From contig NZ_NESD01000001.1 of the NCBI RefSeq assembly GCF_003063545.1, forward strand, positions 682,001 through 746,000: DNA of 64,000 nucleotides. The letters are read 5' to 3'. This document shows, piece by piece, positions 8,595-16,412 of this stretch. The position numbers and the translations under genes are program-made. Under the pieces are notes generated by a model that saw nothing but the letters and a program-made list of their open reading frames with translations, did no database searches and was not told the origin of the DNA. Position 1 is the first letter of the stretch, and each line of letters begins with the position of its first letter. The stretch comes from Limnohabitans sp. Jir61 (lineage in GTDB: Bacteria > Pseudomonadota > Gammaproteobacteria > Burkholderiales > Burkholderiaceae_C).

Positions 8595-9013
8595 GATACG
8601 AAATTCCAGAAAAAAAGAAACTGGTCTACGAATGCAACATTCCCATTCGCTGGGGCGATATGGATGCAATGGGGCATATCAACAACACGGTTTACTTCCG
8701 TTATCTTGAAATTGCGCGAGTGGATTGGTTGCACAAGTTCAATGCCGCGCCCGGCCCCGAGGGTGAGGGCCCTGTGGTTGTGAATGCGTTTTGCAACTTT
8801 TATAAGCAGCTCGAATATCCAGGCGATGTGCTGCTCAAGATGTACACCAGCGACCCAGGCCGCACCACGTTTGAAACCTGGGCCACGATGGAGCAAGCCG
8901 CCAACCCAGGTGTGATTTACGCCGCGGGCGGGGCTACTACGATTTGGGTGGACTTTCCCAATAAAAAAGCGGTGGATTTACCTGCGTGGCTGCGTGAGAT
9001 CGTCACACCCTAA
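8591..9013 (+). CDS. Acyl-CoA thioesterase, 4HBT/YbgC-like hotdog fold
   Basis: This is a 140-residue hotdog-fold thioesterase. The signature IRWGDMDAMGHINNTVYFRY holds the conserved catalytic Asp and the loop typical of YbgC/FadM-like enzymes, which hydrolyse acyl-CoA thioesters. The ATG at 8591 overlaps the SDR stop, so a longer in-frame start within the SDR is rejected. The stop codon overlaps by 4 bp that of the convergent hydrolase gene. The substrate is not predictable; coupling to the SDR suggests a shared acyl-CoA intermediate. Confidence 0.87.
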   Translation: MRYEIPEKKKLVYECNIPIRWGDMDAMGHINNTVYFRYLEIARVDWLHKFNAAPGPEGEGPVVVNAFCNFYKQLEYPGDVLLKMYTSDPGRTTFETWATMEQAANPGVIYAAGGATTIWVDFPNKKAVDLPAWLREIVTP

Positions 9014-9909
9014 GTTTCTTGAGCCGTTGGGCTCCCAACGGCTTGCCATTGACTTTTGTTGGTCTCTTGCCATTCGCGCATATGTTTTTCGCTACCCATT
9101 TGGTTGGGGTGAAAGTCTTTGCGGAAATAGGCCGCGAAACGCGGTGTGCATCGCCATAACCAGCCATAACGACCAAAACAAAATTTAACTGCGGACCACC
9201 AAGTGCTGGGCTTATGAAGCGTGCGATCGTGCCAGAGGTTGTTGATGGTTTGGCGTATCACATCGGTCGTGAAGTGGATGGAGAGGTACACAACCCATAA
9301 CAAGCGCCAAGTGTGGTTGCCGCCGAGTTGTTGGTACAAATCAAACGCTACGGCTTTGTGTTCACACTCTTCTGCAGCATGCCAGCGCCAAAGTGTTTGC
9401 TGTGACGTATCGGCGTCTTGAAGCCAATCACTTTCTTTGCCAATGCTTTGCAGCGTCAGATCACCCAGCACGGATGTGAAATGCTCATAGCCTGCTGTGA
9501 TGGCCAACTCATGCAGGTGGCGCTTGGTAGATTTCAGGAACAAGCGACGTGCACGTGTTTTTCTTTTCACGATGCGTGGCCCCCAATGGTTCTTAAGGCC
9601 TTGCGCTTCTAGCTGGATGTTGTACTGGGCGTGCAAATGTCGGTGCGTGGCTTCTTGGCCAATAAAGCCTTGGATCGTGTCGTGAAAGGCGGGGTTACAG
9701 GTCTCTGCATCAAGGTGTTGCACACCATTACGGACGGATTCGATGAAGAACTGTTCACCTTCTGGAAAGCTGAAAGACAGCGCGTTGTAGAAAGCGGTTA
9801 AAAAAGCATCACCACCGTTCCAGTGTCGGCGCATGGGCGTAGACAGATCAACGCTCAACCGCCGAACGATCAGGCGTGGCGTGAAATCAGGTGATGGGAT
9901 GTTAGACAT
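9010..9909 (-). CDS. Predicted metal-dependent hydrolase (PF10118-type)
   Basis: This 299-residue protein resembles the uncharacterised COG3687 metal-dependent hydrolase family. Its metal-ligand-like segments include FIGQEATHRHLH, YEHFT and HAAEECEHKAVAFD, a Glu/His-rich helical arrangement reminiscent of ferritin-like di-iron proteins. The start at 9909 (MSNIPSPDF) is preferred. The frame stays open about 320 bp further upstream, but that stretch overlaps the YkgJ-like gene in another frame. A TWWSAVKFCFGRYGWLWR segment is strongly aromatic and may be membrane-associated. The reaction is unknown. Confidence 0.75.
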   Translation of the reverse strand: MSNIPSPDFTPRLIVRRLSVDLSTPMRRHWNGGDAFLTAFYNALSFSFPEGEQFFIESVRNGVQHLDAETCNPAFHDTIQGFIGQEATHRHLHAQYNIQLEAQGLKNHWGPRIVKRKTRARRLFLKSTKRHLHELAITAGYEHFTSVLGDLTLQSIGKESDWLQDADTSQQTLWRWHAAEECEHKAVAFDLYQQLGGNHTWRLLWVVYLSIHFTTDVIRQTINNLWHDRTLHKPSTWWSAVKFCFGRYGWLWRCTPRFAAYFRKDFHPNQMGSEKHMREWQETNKSQWQAVGSPTAQET

Positions 9910-9937
9910 AGAGGCGATGGCTAATTTCCAATAAGTA

Positions 9938-10210
9938 TCACCTAGCTTGCTTGATCGTTGGGGTGGTGGATGTTTCGAGCTGTGTAAGCCAGAGAATTGC
10001 GGCATCACGGTTTGCACCGCACATGTCTGCTGAGGGCTGCAGTCCGCCACAAAACGACGGCCGCTCTGGTTTACCAAATACCGCGCAGCGCATATCTGGC
10101 AGCAGTTGCGCACACGGCACGCCTGCTTCTTTGCCATGTGGCATGCCGGGTAGGGCGCTGGTGATGGAGGGCGCGATGCAGCACGCCCCGCACCCGTTGC
10201 GGCATTGCAT
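9938..10210 (-). CDS. YkgJ-family cysteine-cluster protein
   Basis: This 90-residue protein has the CGACCIAPSI motif near its N-terminus plus further cysteines (CAQLL, RCAVF, FCGGLQ, DMCGAN). The pattern is typical of the YkgJ/UPF0153 cysteine-cluster family, thought to bind zinc or an iron-sulfur cluster. Its start abuts the stop of the upstream CMD-like gene, and the metal-dependent hydrolase follows 28 bp downstream, so the three probably form one minus-strand transcript. No function is established for the family. Confidence 0.75.
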   Translation of the reverse strand: MQCRNGCGACCIAPSITSALPGMPHGKEAGVPCAQLLPDMRCAVFGKPERPSFCGGLQPSADMCGANRDAAILWLTQLETSTTPTIKQAR

Positions 10211-10795
10211 TTACTTTTGCTTGGGCACACGACCCATCACATAAAACTCGGGGTTGGGCATCATGTTGCTGAAGCTCGCAACGCGATTGCTCAAACCAAA
10301 GAAAGCGGTGATGGCGGCAATGTCCCAAATGTCTTCGTCATTGAATCCATGGGCGTGTAGGGCGGTGAAGTCGGCGTCTTCCACCATGTCGCTGTGCAGG
10401 CAAACCTTCATAGCAAAGTCGAGCATGGCGCGTTGGCGTGGGCTGATATCTGCCTTGCGGTAGTTCACGGCCACTTGGTCGGCCACCAGTGGTTTTTTCT
10501 CGTAGATGCGCAAAATCGCGCCGTGCGCCACCACGCAATACAAGCAGTTGTTGGCCGCGCTGGTGGTGGTGACGATCATTTCGCGGTCACCTTTGGTGAG
10601 GTTGCTTTCGCGGCCCACCGACTCAGGCACCATCAAGGCATCGTGGTACGCAAAAAAGGCACGCCACTCGGCCGGGCGACGGGCCAGCGCCAAGAACACA
10701 TTGGGTACAAAGCCTGCTTTTTCTTGCACTTCCAAAATCTTGGCGCGAATGTCGTCGGGCAAGTCTTTGAGTTCTGGGTGTGGGTAGCGGCTCAT
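10211..10795 (-). CDS. Peroxidase-related enzyme, AhpD/CMD fold
   Basis: This 194-residue protein belongs to the uncharacterised peroxidase-related branch of the carboxymuconolactone decarboxylase/AhpD superfamily. The redox pair is visible in NNCLYCVVAHG, the AhpD-type C-x-x-C-x3-H signature. Family members reduce peroxides or act as thiol oxidoreductases, but the partner here is unknown. It heads a minus-strand run with the YkgJ-like and metal-hydrolase genes. It is divergent from another CMD-fold gene at 10876, so two distantly related CMD proteins share an 80-bp intergenic region. Confidence 0.8.
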   Translation of the reverse strand: MSRYPHPELKDLPDDIRAKILEVQEKAGFVPNVFLALARRPAEWRAFFAYHDALMVPESVGRESNLTKGDREMIVTTTSAANNCLYCVVAHGAILRIYEKKPLVADQVAVNYRKADISPRQRAMLDFAMKVCLHSDMVEDADFTALHAHGFNDEDIWDIAAITAFFGLSNRVASFSNMMPNPEFYVMGRVPKQK

Positions 10796-10875
10796 GGGGT
10801 GTCTCCAAGTGTTAAGTCATCTCAGGCGATTATCCTTGGGTCTATTTCTGACTTGATTGAACTTGAGGGACGCAC

Positions 10876-11274
10876 ATGACAAACAAACACAGCCACCCCA
10901 CCGATGCCGCTTTTCAAAATGGTTTGACCAAACGCACCCAAGTGATGGGCCAGGCCTTTGTAGACAAAGCGTTTGCAGGTGCGAGCGATTTCACATTGCC
11001 CATGCAGCACCACATCACACGTGCCGCGTGGGGTGATTCATGGCAGCGCGATGTGTTGGATTTGAAAACCCGCAGCCTCATCACCGTGGCCATGTTGACG
11101 GCACTGGGCAAAACGCATGAGCTCAAAGGCCATGTGCGCGGCGCGTTGAATAACGGTGCGACCAAACAAGAATTGCAAGAGGTGTTGTTGCATGCTGCCA
11201 TTTACTGTGGCGTGCCTACGGCTGTGGAAGGCTTCAGAGCTGCTGCTGAAGTGGTGGACGCACCTCAAGCCTAA
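10876..11274 (+). CDS. Carboxymuconolactone decarboxylase-family protein (PcaC-like)
   Basis: This 132-residue CMD-fold protein has the motif LHAAIYCGVPTAVEGF near its C-terminus, which is the characteristic PcaC block with the conserved His and Cys-Gly. True PcaC decarboxylates gamma-carboxymuconolactone in the protocatechuate branch of the beta-ketoadipate pathway. No pca ring-cleavage genes are adjacent. A 3-oxoacid CoA-transferase pair that could act in the same pathway begins 650 bp downstream, beyond a convergent regulator. A general CMD-family annotation is safer than PcaC. Confidence 0.82.
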   Translation: MTNKHSHPTDAAFQNGLTKRTQVMGQAFVDKAFAGASDFTLPMQHHITRAAWGDSWQRDVLDLKTRSLITVAMLTALGKTHELKGHVRGALNNGATKQELQEVLLHAAIYCGVPTAVEGFRAAAEVVDAPQA

Positions 11275-11280
11275 GACGGC

Positions 11281-11832
11281 TTAACCCACCACCAGCTTGT
11301 GCACCAAGTCTGCAGTGGTCGATGCCTTGTATTTGCGCATGAGCTTGGAACGGTAAATCTCCACCGTGCGGTGGCTGATGCCCAGTACCTTGCCAATTTC
11401 TTTGGAGGTCATGCCCTCCATCAAGAAAGCGGCCACTTCGCGCTCACGTGCAGTGAGCTCAGCGCGCACAGGACGCGTGGCGCTGAGGTCTTCAAAACTC
11501 CAAATGCCCGCTTCGTGGGGCGACTCCAGGTTCAAGGCTCGGCCTGTCACATGACACCAAAACGGCTCACCTTTCAGGCGGCCATCGATGCGCTTCATCA
11601 AACGGTCGTCGGCATACAGCCCCTTGGCGTTGAGGCTTAGCTTGATGCGCGCACCCGTGCGCTCATATTCATCTGCGCTGGGGTAGAGCACTTGAAATGA
11701 CTGGCCAATCAACTGCTCGCGTGTGGCGCCAAACATGTCACACACGTGTTGGTTGCAGTCCACCATGGTGCGGTTGCGTGACAGCACTAGCCCGACGGGG
11801 GCGAGGTCAAAGGCTTGGCGGTAATCAATCAT
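11281..11832 (-). CDS. PAS-LuxR transcriptional regulator
   Basis: This is a 183-residue cytoplasmic regulator. An N-terminal PAS sensor domain (residues 1-115, opening with FDLAPVGLVLSRNRTMVDCN) is followed by a C-terminal LuxR/FixJ-type helix-turn-helix (LTAREREVAAFLMEGMTSKEIGKVL, then HRTVEIYRSKLMRKY). There is no receiver domain, so it probably senses a ligand or redox state directly. It is divergent from the CoA-transferase genes. The TACGTAGT repeats in the 95-bp gap (11865-11889) are a likely binding site, so it may control both itself and scoAB. The signal is unknown. Confidence 0.85.
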   Translation of the reverse strand: MIDYRQAFDLAPVGLVLSRNRTMVDCNQHVCDMFGATREQLIGQSFQVLYPSADEYERTGARIKLSLNAKGLYADDRLMKRIDGRLKGEPFWCHVTGRALNLESPHEAGIWSFEDLSATRPVRAELTAREREVAAFLMEGMTSKEIGKVLGISHRTVEIYRSKLMRKYKASTTADLVHKLVVG

Positions 11833-11864
11833 GTGGGTGGCCTAGGGGGTCTGTGCTTACGAAA

Positions 11865-11889
11865 AACTACGTAGTTCAATACGTAGTAT
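11865..11889. promoter_or_regulatory. Tandem TACGTAGT operator-like sites
   Basis: A perfect 12-bp palindrome (AACTACGTAGTT, 11865-11876) is followed by a second TACGTA core at 11880-11885, so the two cores are 12 bp apart. They lie between the divergent PAS-LuxR gene and the TTG start of the CoA-transferase A subunit. TACGTA cores resemble sites of FixJ/LuxR-type regulators. Assignment to the adjacent regulator is inference. Confidence 0.5.
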
Positions 11890-11927
11890 CGTATCGTCAT
11901 TCTGTTGTACTTTGACTGGAGCATCCC

Positions 11928-12629
11928 TTGAACAAAGTTTTTCCTTCTGCTGCTGAAGCACTCAAAGACATCGTGGCCGACGGCCAACTGATGGCTGTGG
12001 GTGGTTTTGGCTTGTGTGGCATTCCTGAAGCCCTGATTGACGCCTTGCGCGACAGTGGTGTGAAGGACTTGACCGTCATTTCTAACAACGCTGGCGTGGA
12101 CGGCTTTGGTTTGGGCAAGTTGCTCGAAACCCGTCAAATCAAAAAAATGATTTCCAGCTACGTGGGCGAGAACAAAGAGTTCGAACGCCAATACCTCTCT
12201 GGCGAGTTGGAGCTCGAATTCACACCCCAAGGCACACTGGCTGAAAAGCTGCGTGCAGGCGGCGCTGGCATTCCCGCCTTCTTCACCAAAACTGGCGTGG
12301 GCACCTTGGTGGCCGAAGGTAAAGAACTGCGCGACTTCGACGGCGAAACTTACGTGATGGAACGCTCACTCGTGCCTGAAATCTCGCTCATCAAAGCGGA
12401 TGTGGCTGACCGTTCAGGCAATCTGCGCTTCAACATGACCGCGCGCAACTTCAACCCAGCCGCAGCGACCGCTGGCCGAATTTGCGTGGTGGAAGTCGAG
12501 CGCATCGTGGCCACGGGCGAGCTGGCCCCTGACGACATTCATTTGCCTGGCATTTACGTGCACCGCATCGTGCACAACCCCACGCCCGAGAAGCGCATTG
12601 AAAAGCGCACCACCCGCGACCGTAAATAA
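11928..12629 (+). CDS. scoA: 3-oxoacid CoA-transferase subunit A
   Basis: This 233-residue subunit of a class I CoA-transferase (SCOT/PcaI-type) moves CoA from succinyl-CoA to a 3-oxoacid such as acetoacetate or 3-oxoadipate. The block [21 protein letters not shown] is diagnostic. The start is a TTG at 11928, with GGAG 6 bp upstream; no ATG exists at this end of the frame. The B subunit follows after 10 bp. The divergent PAS-LuxR regulator and the TACGTA sites suggest inducible expression. Acetoacetate versus 3-oxoadipate specificity cannot be read from sequence. Confidence 0.9.
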   Translation: MNKVFPSAAEALKDIVADGQLMAVGGFGLCGIPEALIDALRDSGVKDLTVISNNAGVDGFGLGKLLETRQIKKMISSYVGENKEFERQYLSGELELEFTPQGTLAEKLRAGGAGIPAFFTKTGVGTLVAEGKELRDFDGETYVMERSLVPEISLIKADVADRSGNLRFNMTARNFNPAAATAGRICVVEVERIVATGELAPDDIHLPGIYVHRIVHNPTPEKRIEKRTTRDRK

Positions 12630-12639
12630 GGACACCATC

Positions 12640-13278
12640 ATGGCTTGGACTCAAGACGAAATGGCCGCACGCGCGGCAAGCGAACTGCAAGACGGTTTTT
12701 ATGTGAACCTCGGCATCGGTATTCCCACGCTGGTGGCCAACCACGTGCCAGACCACGTGGAAGTGTGGCTGCAAAGCGAAAACGGCATGCTCGGAATTGG
12801 CCCGTTCCCCTATGAAGACGAAGTCGACGCCGACCTCATCAACGCAGGCAAGCAAACCGTCACCACCATCAAAGGCTCTGCCATTTTTGGCAGCGACCAA
12901 TCGTTTGCCATGATTCGCGGCGGCAAGATCAACCTCTCCATCCTTGGCGCAATGCAAGTAAGCGAGAAGGGCGATTTGGCCAACTGGATGATCCCCGGCA
13001 AGATGATCAAAGGCATGGGCGGCGCGATGGACTTGGTCGCGGGCGTCAAGCGCGTGATTATCTTGATGGAACACGTGGCCAAGAAAAAAGACGGCACCGA
13101 AGATTTGAAAATCTTGAAAGACTGCACCTTGCCTTTGACGGGCGTGGGCGTGGTAGACCGCATCATCACCGACCTCGCGGTGATGGACGTGGTGCCTGAA
13201 GGCTTGAAAGTGATTGAGTTAGCACCAGGCGTGACCCGCGACTTCTTGCAAAGCAAGACAGGTGTGACGCTGATTTAA
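12640..13278 (+). CDS. scoB: 3-oxoacid CoA-transferase subunit B
   Basis: This 212-residue catalytic subunit has the active-site Glu that forms the CoA thioester in [11 protein letters not shown], and the start block [17 protein letters not shown] is typical. The late block [15 protein letters not shown] is also a family feature. The start at 12640 has AAGGA upstream. It forms a heteromer with the A subunit encoded just before it. An intrinsic terminator follows within 20 bp, so scoAB ends here and transcription does not run into the tRNA-Gly locus. Confidence 0.92.
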   Translation: MAWTQDEMAARAASELQDGFYVNLGIGIPTLVANHVPDHVEVWLQSENGMLGIGPFPYEDEVDADLINAGKQTVTTIKGSAIFGSDQSFAMIRGGKINLSILGAMQVSEKGDLANWMIPGKMIKGMGGAMDLVAGVKRVIILMEHVAKKKDGTEDLKILKDCTLPLTGVGVVDRIITDLAVMDVVPEGLKVIELAPGVTRDFLQSKTGVTLI

Positions 13279-13296
13279 TTCAACGTTGCACCCACG

Positions 13297-13339
13297 AAAA
13301 AGCCGCTCAGTTCACGTTAGTGAGCAGAGCGGCTTTTTT
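13297..13339. terminator. Bidirectional intrinsic terminator after scoB
   Basis: The 12-bp arms 13297-13308 and 13327-13338 (core AGCCGCTC/GAGCGGCT) end in a T6 run on the plus strand, with A5 preceding the stem. It lies between scoB and the 3' end of tRNA-Gly on the opposite strand, so it can stop transcription from both directions. Confidence 0.85.
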
Positions 13340-13342
13340 AAT

Positions 13343-13416
13343 TGGAGCGGGTGATGGGAATCGAACCCACGTTATTTGCTTGGGAAGCAAGAGTCCTACC
13401 ATTGAACGACACCCGC
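13343..13416 (-). tRNA. tRNA-Gly (anticodon CCC)
   Basis: This is a complete cloverleaf with acceptor GCGGGTG/CACCCGC, the D arm GTTCAATGGTAGGAC, anticodon loop TTCCCAA (CCC) and the T arm GTGGGTTCGATTCCCAT. The terminal CCA is encoded (13343-13345). The 5' half, from the anticodon loop outward, lies inside the 55-bp direct repeat shared with 23377-23431, so this tRNA is the insertion site of the 10-kb element. Its -10 box (TACAAT on the minus strand, 13429-13434) is within the repeat, but everything further upstream, including the -35 region, is element DNA. Confidence 0.95.
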
Positions 13417-13434
13417 AGAGGTGCTGGCATTGTA
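13380..13434 (-). repeat. attL-like 55-bp direct repeat (tRNA-Gly 5' half plus -10 box)
   Basis: These 55 bp are identical to 23377-23431. The repeat starts at the last base of the anticodon loop (13380) and ends exactly at the outer edge of the TACAAT -10 hexamer (13434). The flanking bases differ from the other copy on both sides. It marks the left junction of the integrated element. Confidence 0.9.
13429..13434 (-). promoter_or_regulatory. -10 box of tRNA-Gly promoter, at the element junction
   Basis: TACAAT lies 12 nt before the mature tRNA 5' end. The same hexamer is the last part of the right-hand repeat copy. The -35 region therefore differs between the resident (right) and element-supplied (left) promoters. 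Neither upstream sequence has a strong TTGACA. Confidence 0.6.
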
Positions 13435-13630
13435 GGTGTGTGAGCCTCTGCCTTGTGCGTGACTGGTTCTGTAGTGCTTTGTGTGATGTGCGACTTGGGT
13501 GTAGTGGGGGGGGGTGTGCGATAGCTTCCACCGTTGTTGAGTTGATGTTGGTTAAAAATCTTACCAATGTTGTTGTTTTTATCAAATTTAGATTTAGACT
13601 GTTATCTATCTTACAAATACAAGAATAGCT

Positions 13631-15859
13631 ATGACACGTCCTCTGATTGCCATTACTCTGTTTGCAGTTGCACTAATTGGGTGTGGCGGTGGAGGCGGTG
13701 GCGGTGGCGGTGGTCCAGCAGGTGGTTCCCCAGCTCCATCAGGTTTTTCTGGTGTTGCGGTTGATGGGTACCTTACTAATGCTCGAGCCTTCCTAGACTT
13801 AAACGGTAATGGAGCGTATGACGCTGGAGAACCTTCGTCCCTAACTGGAGCAGACGGCTCTTTTAATTTGAATGCGACGCAAGATCAAATCAATAGTCAC
13901 TCGGTTATTGTTCAAGCGATTTCAGGCACAACGATCGACCAAGATACACCTAACACTCCGCTGGCAGCTGGATTCACGATGATTGCGCCAGCCGGATACC
14001 CCTCAGTGGTTTCTCCATTGACTACTCATGTCGCTGCAAAAATGGCGACAGGTCTTTCTATTGATTCTGCAAAGTCTGCAGTTCAGTCGGAGTTGGGGTT
14101 GACGTCAATCGATGTTATGAAGAACTTTGTGGCTGAGAAAACGACTAACACAGCATATGCTGATGCACACAAGGTAGCTGTTTCTGTTGCGGAGCTACTG
14201 AAGACGGTTGATGCAAATTCGAACTCGTCCACGTCAATGTCGGAAAAATTGGCTAGTTTGACAACTAAGGTAACAAATCAAGTCGTTCCGCAATTAACAC
14301 AAATAAAAACATCAATAACGATTAATGATGCTAAAAACGTCACAATTAATATTATTAATAATGTTTCAGTGGCCGCTATTTATAATCTTGCTGGTTCAAT
14401 AAGCGGATTAACTTCGAGTGGTTTGGTTTTATCCAATGGAACAGATAATTTTAGCCCTGCATTAAATGCAACATCTTTCACTTTTAAAAACAAACTTTCA
14501 AATGCTGATGTTTACGAGGTAAAGATAAAAAATCAACCTGAAGGACAAATCTGCTCCCTGTTAAATGGATTTGGTGCAATTAATAATCAGTCAGTCACAA
14601 ATATATCGGTGCGATGTGCGGATGCTCCAGGTGTATTGGGAGGTGTAATATCTGGACTCACTACATCGGGGCTTATTTTAAAAAATGGCTCTACTCAATT
14701 GTCTATTAACTCAGGAAGTAGTAGTTTTCAGTTTCAAGATAAAATAAATTCTGGTGATGGATATAGTGTGACAGTGCATCAGCAGCCTTTAGGTAAAACT
14801 TGTAGTGTTTCAGCGGCATCGGGTGTAATGACACGGAGTGGAATTAGTAATATACAAGTTACTTGTTCAGCGAATTCCTATAAGATTGGTGGTGCTGTTT
14901 CCGGTCTAATTTCAGCCGGATTAAGGTTGAAGAGTGGTAGTGAAATAATTGATATTTCATCCGGCGTCGGAAGTTATACCTTTACATCTCCAATCGCCTA
15001 TGGATCTAATTACAATGTAGAGGTAGTTAATTCTCCTGCAGGTTTCACATGTGTTGTTGATTCAGCATCTGGAACGATGGGGGCGTCGAATATATCTAGT
15101 GTTAACGTATCGTGCGCAGATGGTCGGGCATTTGTGGGGGGGACTTTTACAGGGACTATTGCTAGTGGTCTAAAAATAAAAAATGGTTCTGAAATACTAT
15201 CCATTCCAGAGAATAGTACGCAATTTCGTTTCAGCAGTAGAGTTTCTAATGGAGCTGCATATAACATATCAGTAGAAACACCACCCGATGGTTATCAATG
15301 TGTTGTGTCTAACGGAAGTGGTTTTGTGGCTGGGGGAGACGTGACTACGCCAAATATTAACTGTTTCCTATACAGTCCTCAGTATTTTAAATACACGGCT
15401 GATGCTTGGGGTCAGCTATTAAACTATACAACCAGAACTGGAATTTGCGGTCAAGACATAGCAGTAGTCAGCTGCCTTACCATGAGTATCAACGAGCAGT
15501 ATGTTGATATGAAGGTTGGTGATAGGATTATTATTGATGGATCTGGTTTCTATTTCTCAGTACTTTTACTCAACGATGATGGCAGTTTTTGGGATACTCC
15601 ACGCATGTCATTCAGAGGGTTTCAGCTCGGTATTAGTGATAGCGACTACGATGCTGGTGTTGCTATTCACGTAGGCGAACCAGCTCTTCCGGGTGTTGCA
15701 GCGAGTTGGGGCTATTTTTCAAATAATTATGATCCACCTATATCTCCTAAATCTGCCATGATTATTTTGAAAAAACCTGGCATCTATAGCTTGTCAATCG
15801 ATCATCCCTTATGGGGGGTTAGACGATTGTTTGTAAAGTTGCGGGTCACTTATCCATAG
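13631..15859 (+). CDS. Large repeat-containing lipoprotein (element cargo), function unknown
   Basis: This 742-residue protein starts with a lipoprotein signal peptide: a hydrophobic stretch ends in the lipobox LIGC, with Cys at residue 18, followed directly by a ten-Gly tether. Residues 38-75 hold a VDGYLTNARAFLDLNGNGAYD segment with a DxNxNxxxD calcium-binding-like loop, as in carboxypeptidase-regulatory/SdrD-B-like modules. Residues about 247-585 hold four tandem repeats of about 83 aa, each with a (I/V)SGL..SGL.LKNGS-like start, a PxGxxC motif and an xVxC end, giving two Cys per repeat that could form a disulfide. The last 155 residues form a separate domain of unknown type. The gene is AT-rich and on the strand opposite to the rest of the element. 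It is probably envelope-anchored; the role is unknown. Confidence 0.75.
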   Translation: MTRPLIAITLFAVALIGCGGGGGGGGGGPAGGSPAPSGFSGVAVDGYLTNARAFLDLNGNGAYDAGEPSSLTGADGSFNLNATQDQINSHSVIVQAISGTTIDQDTPNTPLAAGFTMIAPAGYPSVVSPLTTHVAAKMATGLSIDSAKSAVQSELGLTSIDVMKNFVAEKTTNTAYADAHKVAVSVAELLKTVDANSNSSTSMSEKLASLTTKVTNQVVPQLTQIKTSITINDAKNVTINIINNVSVAAIYNLAGSISGLTSSGLVLSNGTDNFSPALNATSFTFKNKLSNADVYEVKIKNQPEGQICSLLNGFGAINNQSVTNISVRCADAPGVLGGVISGLTTSGLILKNGSTQLSINSGSSSFQFQDKINSGDGYSVTVHQQPLGKTCSVSAASGVMTRSGISNIQVTCSANSYKIGGAVSGLISAGLRLKSGSEIIDISSGVGSYTFTSPIAYGSNYNVEVVNSPAGFTCVVDSASGTMGASNISSVNVSCADGRAFVGGTFTGTIASGLKIKNGSEILSIPENSTQFRFSSRVSNGAAYNISVETPPDGYQCVVSNGSGFVAGGDVTTPNINCFLYSPQYFKYTADAWGQLLNYTTRTGICGQDIAVVSCLTMSINEQYVDMKVGDRIIIDGSGFYFSVLLLNDDGSFWDTPRMSFRGFQLGISDSDYDAGVAIHVGEPALPGVAASWGYFSNNYDPPISPKSAMIILKKPGIYSLSIDHPLWGVRRLFVKLRVTYP

Positions 15860-15891
15860 TCCCTAATCGCTTACGCCACTTCAACCACTGT

Positions 15892-16098
15892 TTAAAAGTC
15901 ATCATAGTAGTCATCCTTGGCAATCACTAAAACCATTGCCTTGTTGTCTTCTGTGATGGCGAAGCTGTAGAAGTCGCTGTTCATCTCACGAATCATTTCA
16001 ATCACACGGTCTTGGTTCCCCCTAAACCCGTGGTCATGGACCTTGTGGGCAATCTGAGTGATGGGGTTGGGGATTGGTGGTTTTGTTTTCTTTGCCAT
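15892..16098 (-). CDS. Small hypothetical protein of the element
   Basis: This 68-residue protein is not recognised. The N-terminus is basic and Pro-rich (MAKKTKPPIPNP) and the C-terminus is acidic (AKDDYYDDF). Coding status is supported by an excellent Shine-Dalgarno sequence, AAAGGAGG, 6 bp before the ATG. It lies downstream of the replication gene on the same strand across a 314-bp spacer with inverted repeats, so it may have its own promoter there. A regulatory or antitoxin-like role is possible but unsupported. Confidence 0.6.
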   Translation of the reverse strand: MAKKTKPPIPNPITQIAHKVHDHGFRGNQDRVIEMIREMNSDFYSFAITEDNKAMVLVIAKDDYYDDF

Positions 16099-16412
16099 AA
16101 GTACCTCCTTTTAGTGGCGTTGCGGGTACTTATGACGTTTCAAATCCCCAATTAATTAATCCTCGTAGGTTCAAACCAACGGTTTCGTATGGGTGGTTTC
16201 CACCATATCGGTTTAAGTCAACCTAGTTTGGTTGCTAACTAAGCAAACGACACACCCTTCAAATGACGCATTTTTAGGGGGTTTACGGGCGTTTCCCATA
16301 ACAGCTGGTACGGTTTTCGTCGATTTTTGGGTCGTCAAAATCCAGGGAGGGGATAACAGATGTGTGTTTTTAGTATTTTTATATAAATTAGCTCAGTTAT
16401 CCCCGCCCTTGG
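16099..16412. other. Non-coding spacer with inverted repeats downstream of the rep gene (possible origin or regulatory region)
   Basis: This 314-bp stretch has no convincing gene. It contains an imperfect hairpin at 16188-16207 (arms TATGGGTGG and CCACCATA) and a 9-bp perfect inverted pair GGGGATAAC (16349-16357) and GTTATCCCC (16396-16404). An AT-rich segment, including TTTTTATATAAATTA, lies between the two arms. A candidate replication origin, or the promoter region of the 68-aa gene, would fit. A small plus-strand open frame crossing it looks spurious. Confidence 0.4.

Noticed and set aside
9912-10230. N-terminal extension of the metal-dependent hydrolase
   Set aside because: The frame stays open, but the translated stretch is low-complexity in character and overlaps the YkgJ-like and CMD-like genes in other frames.
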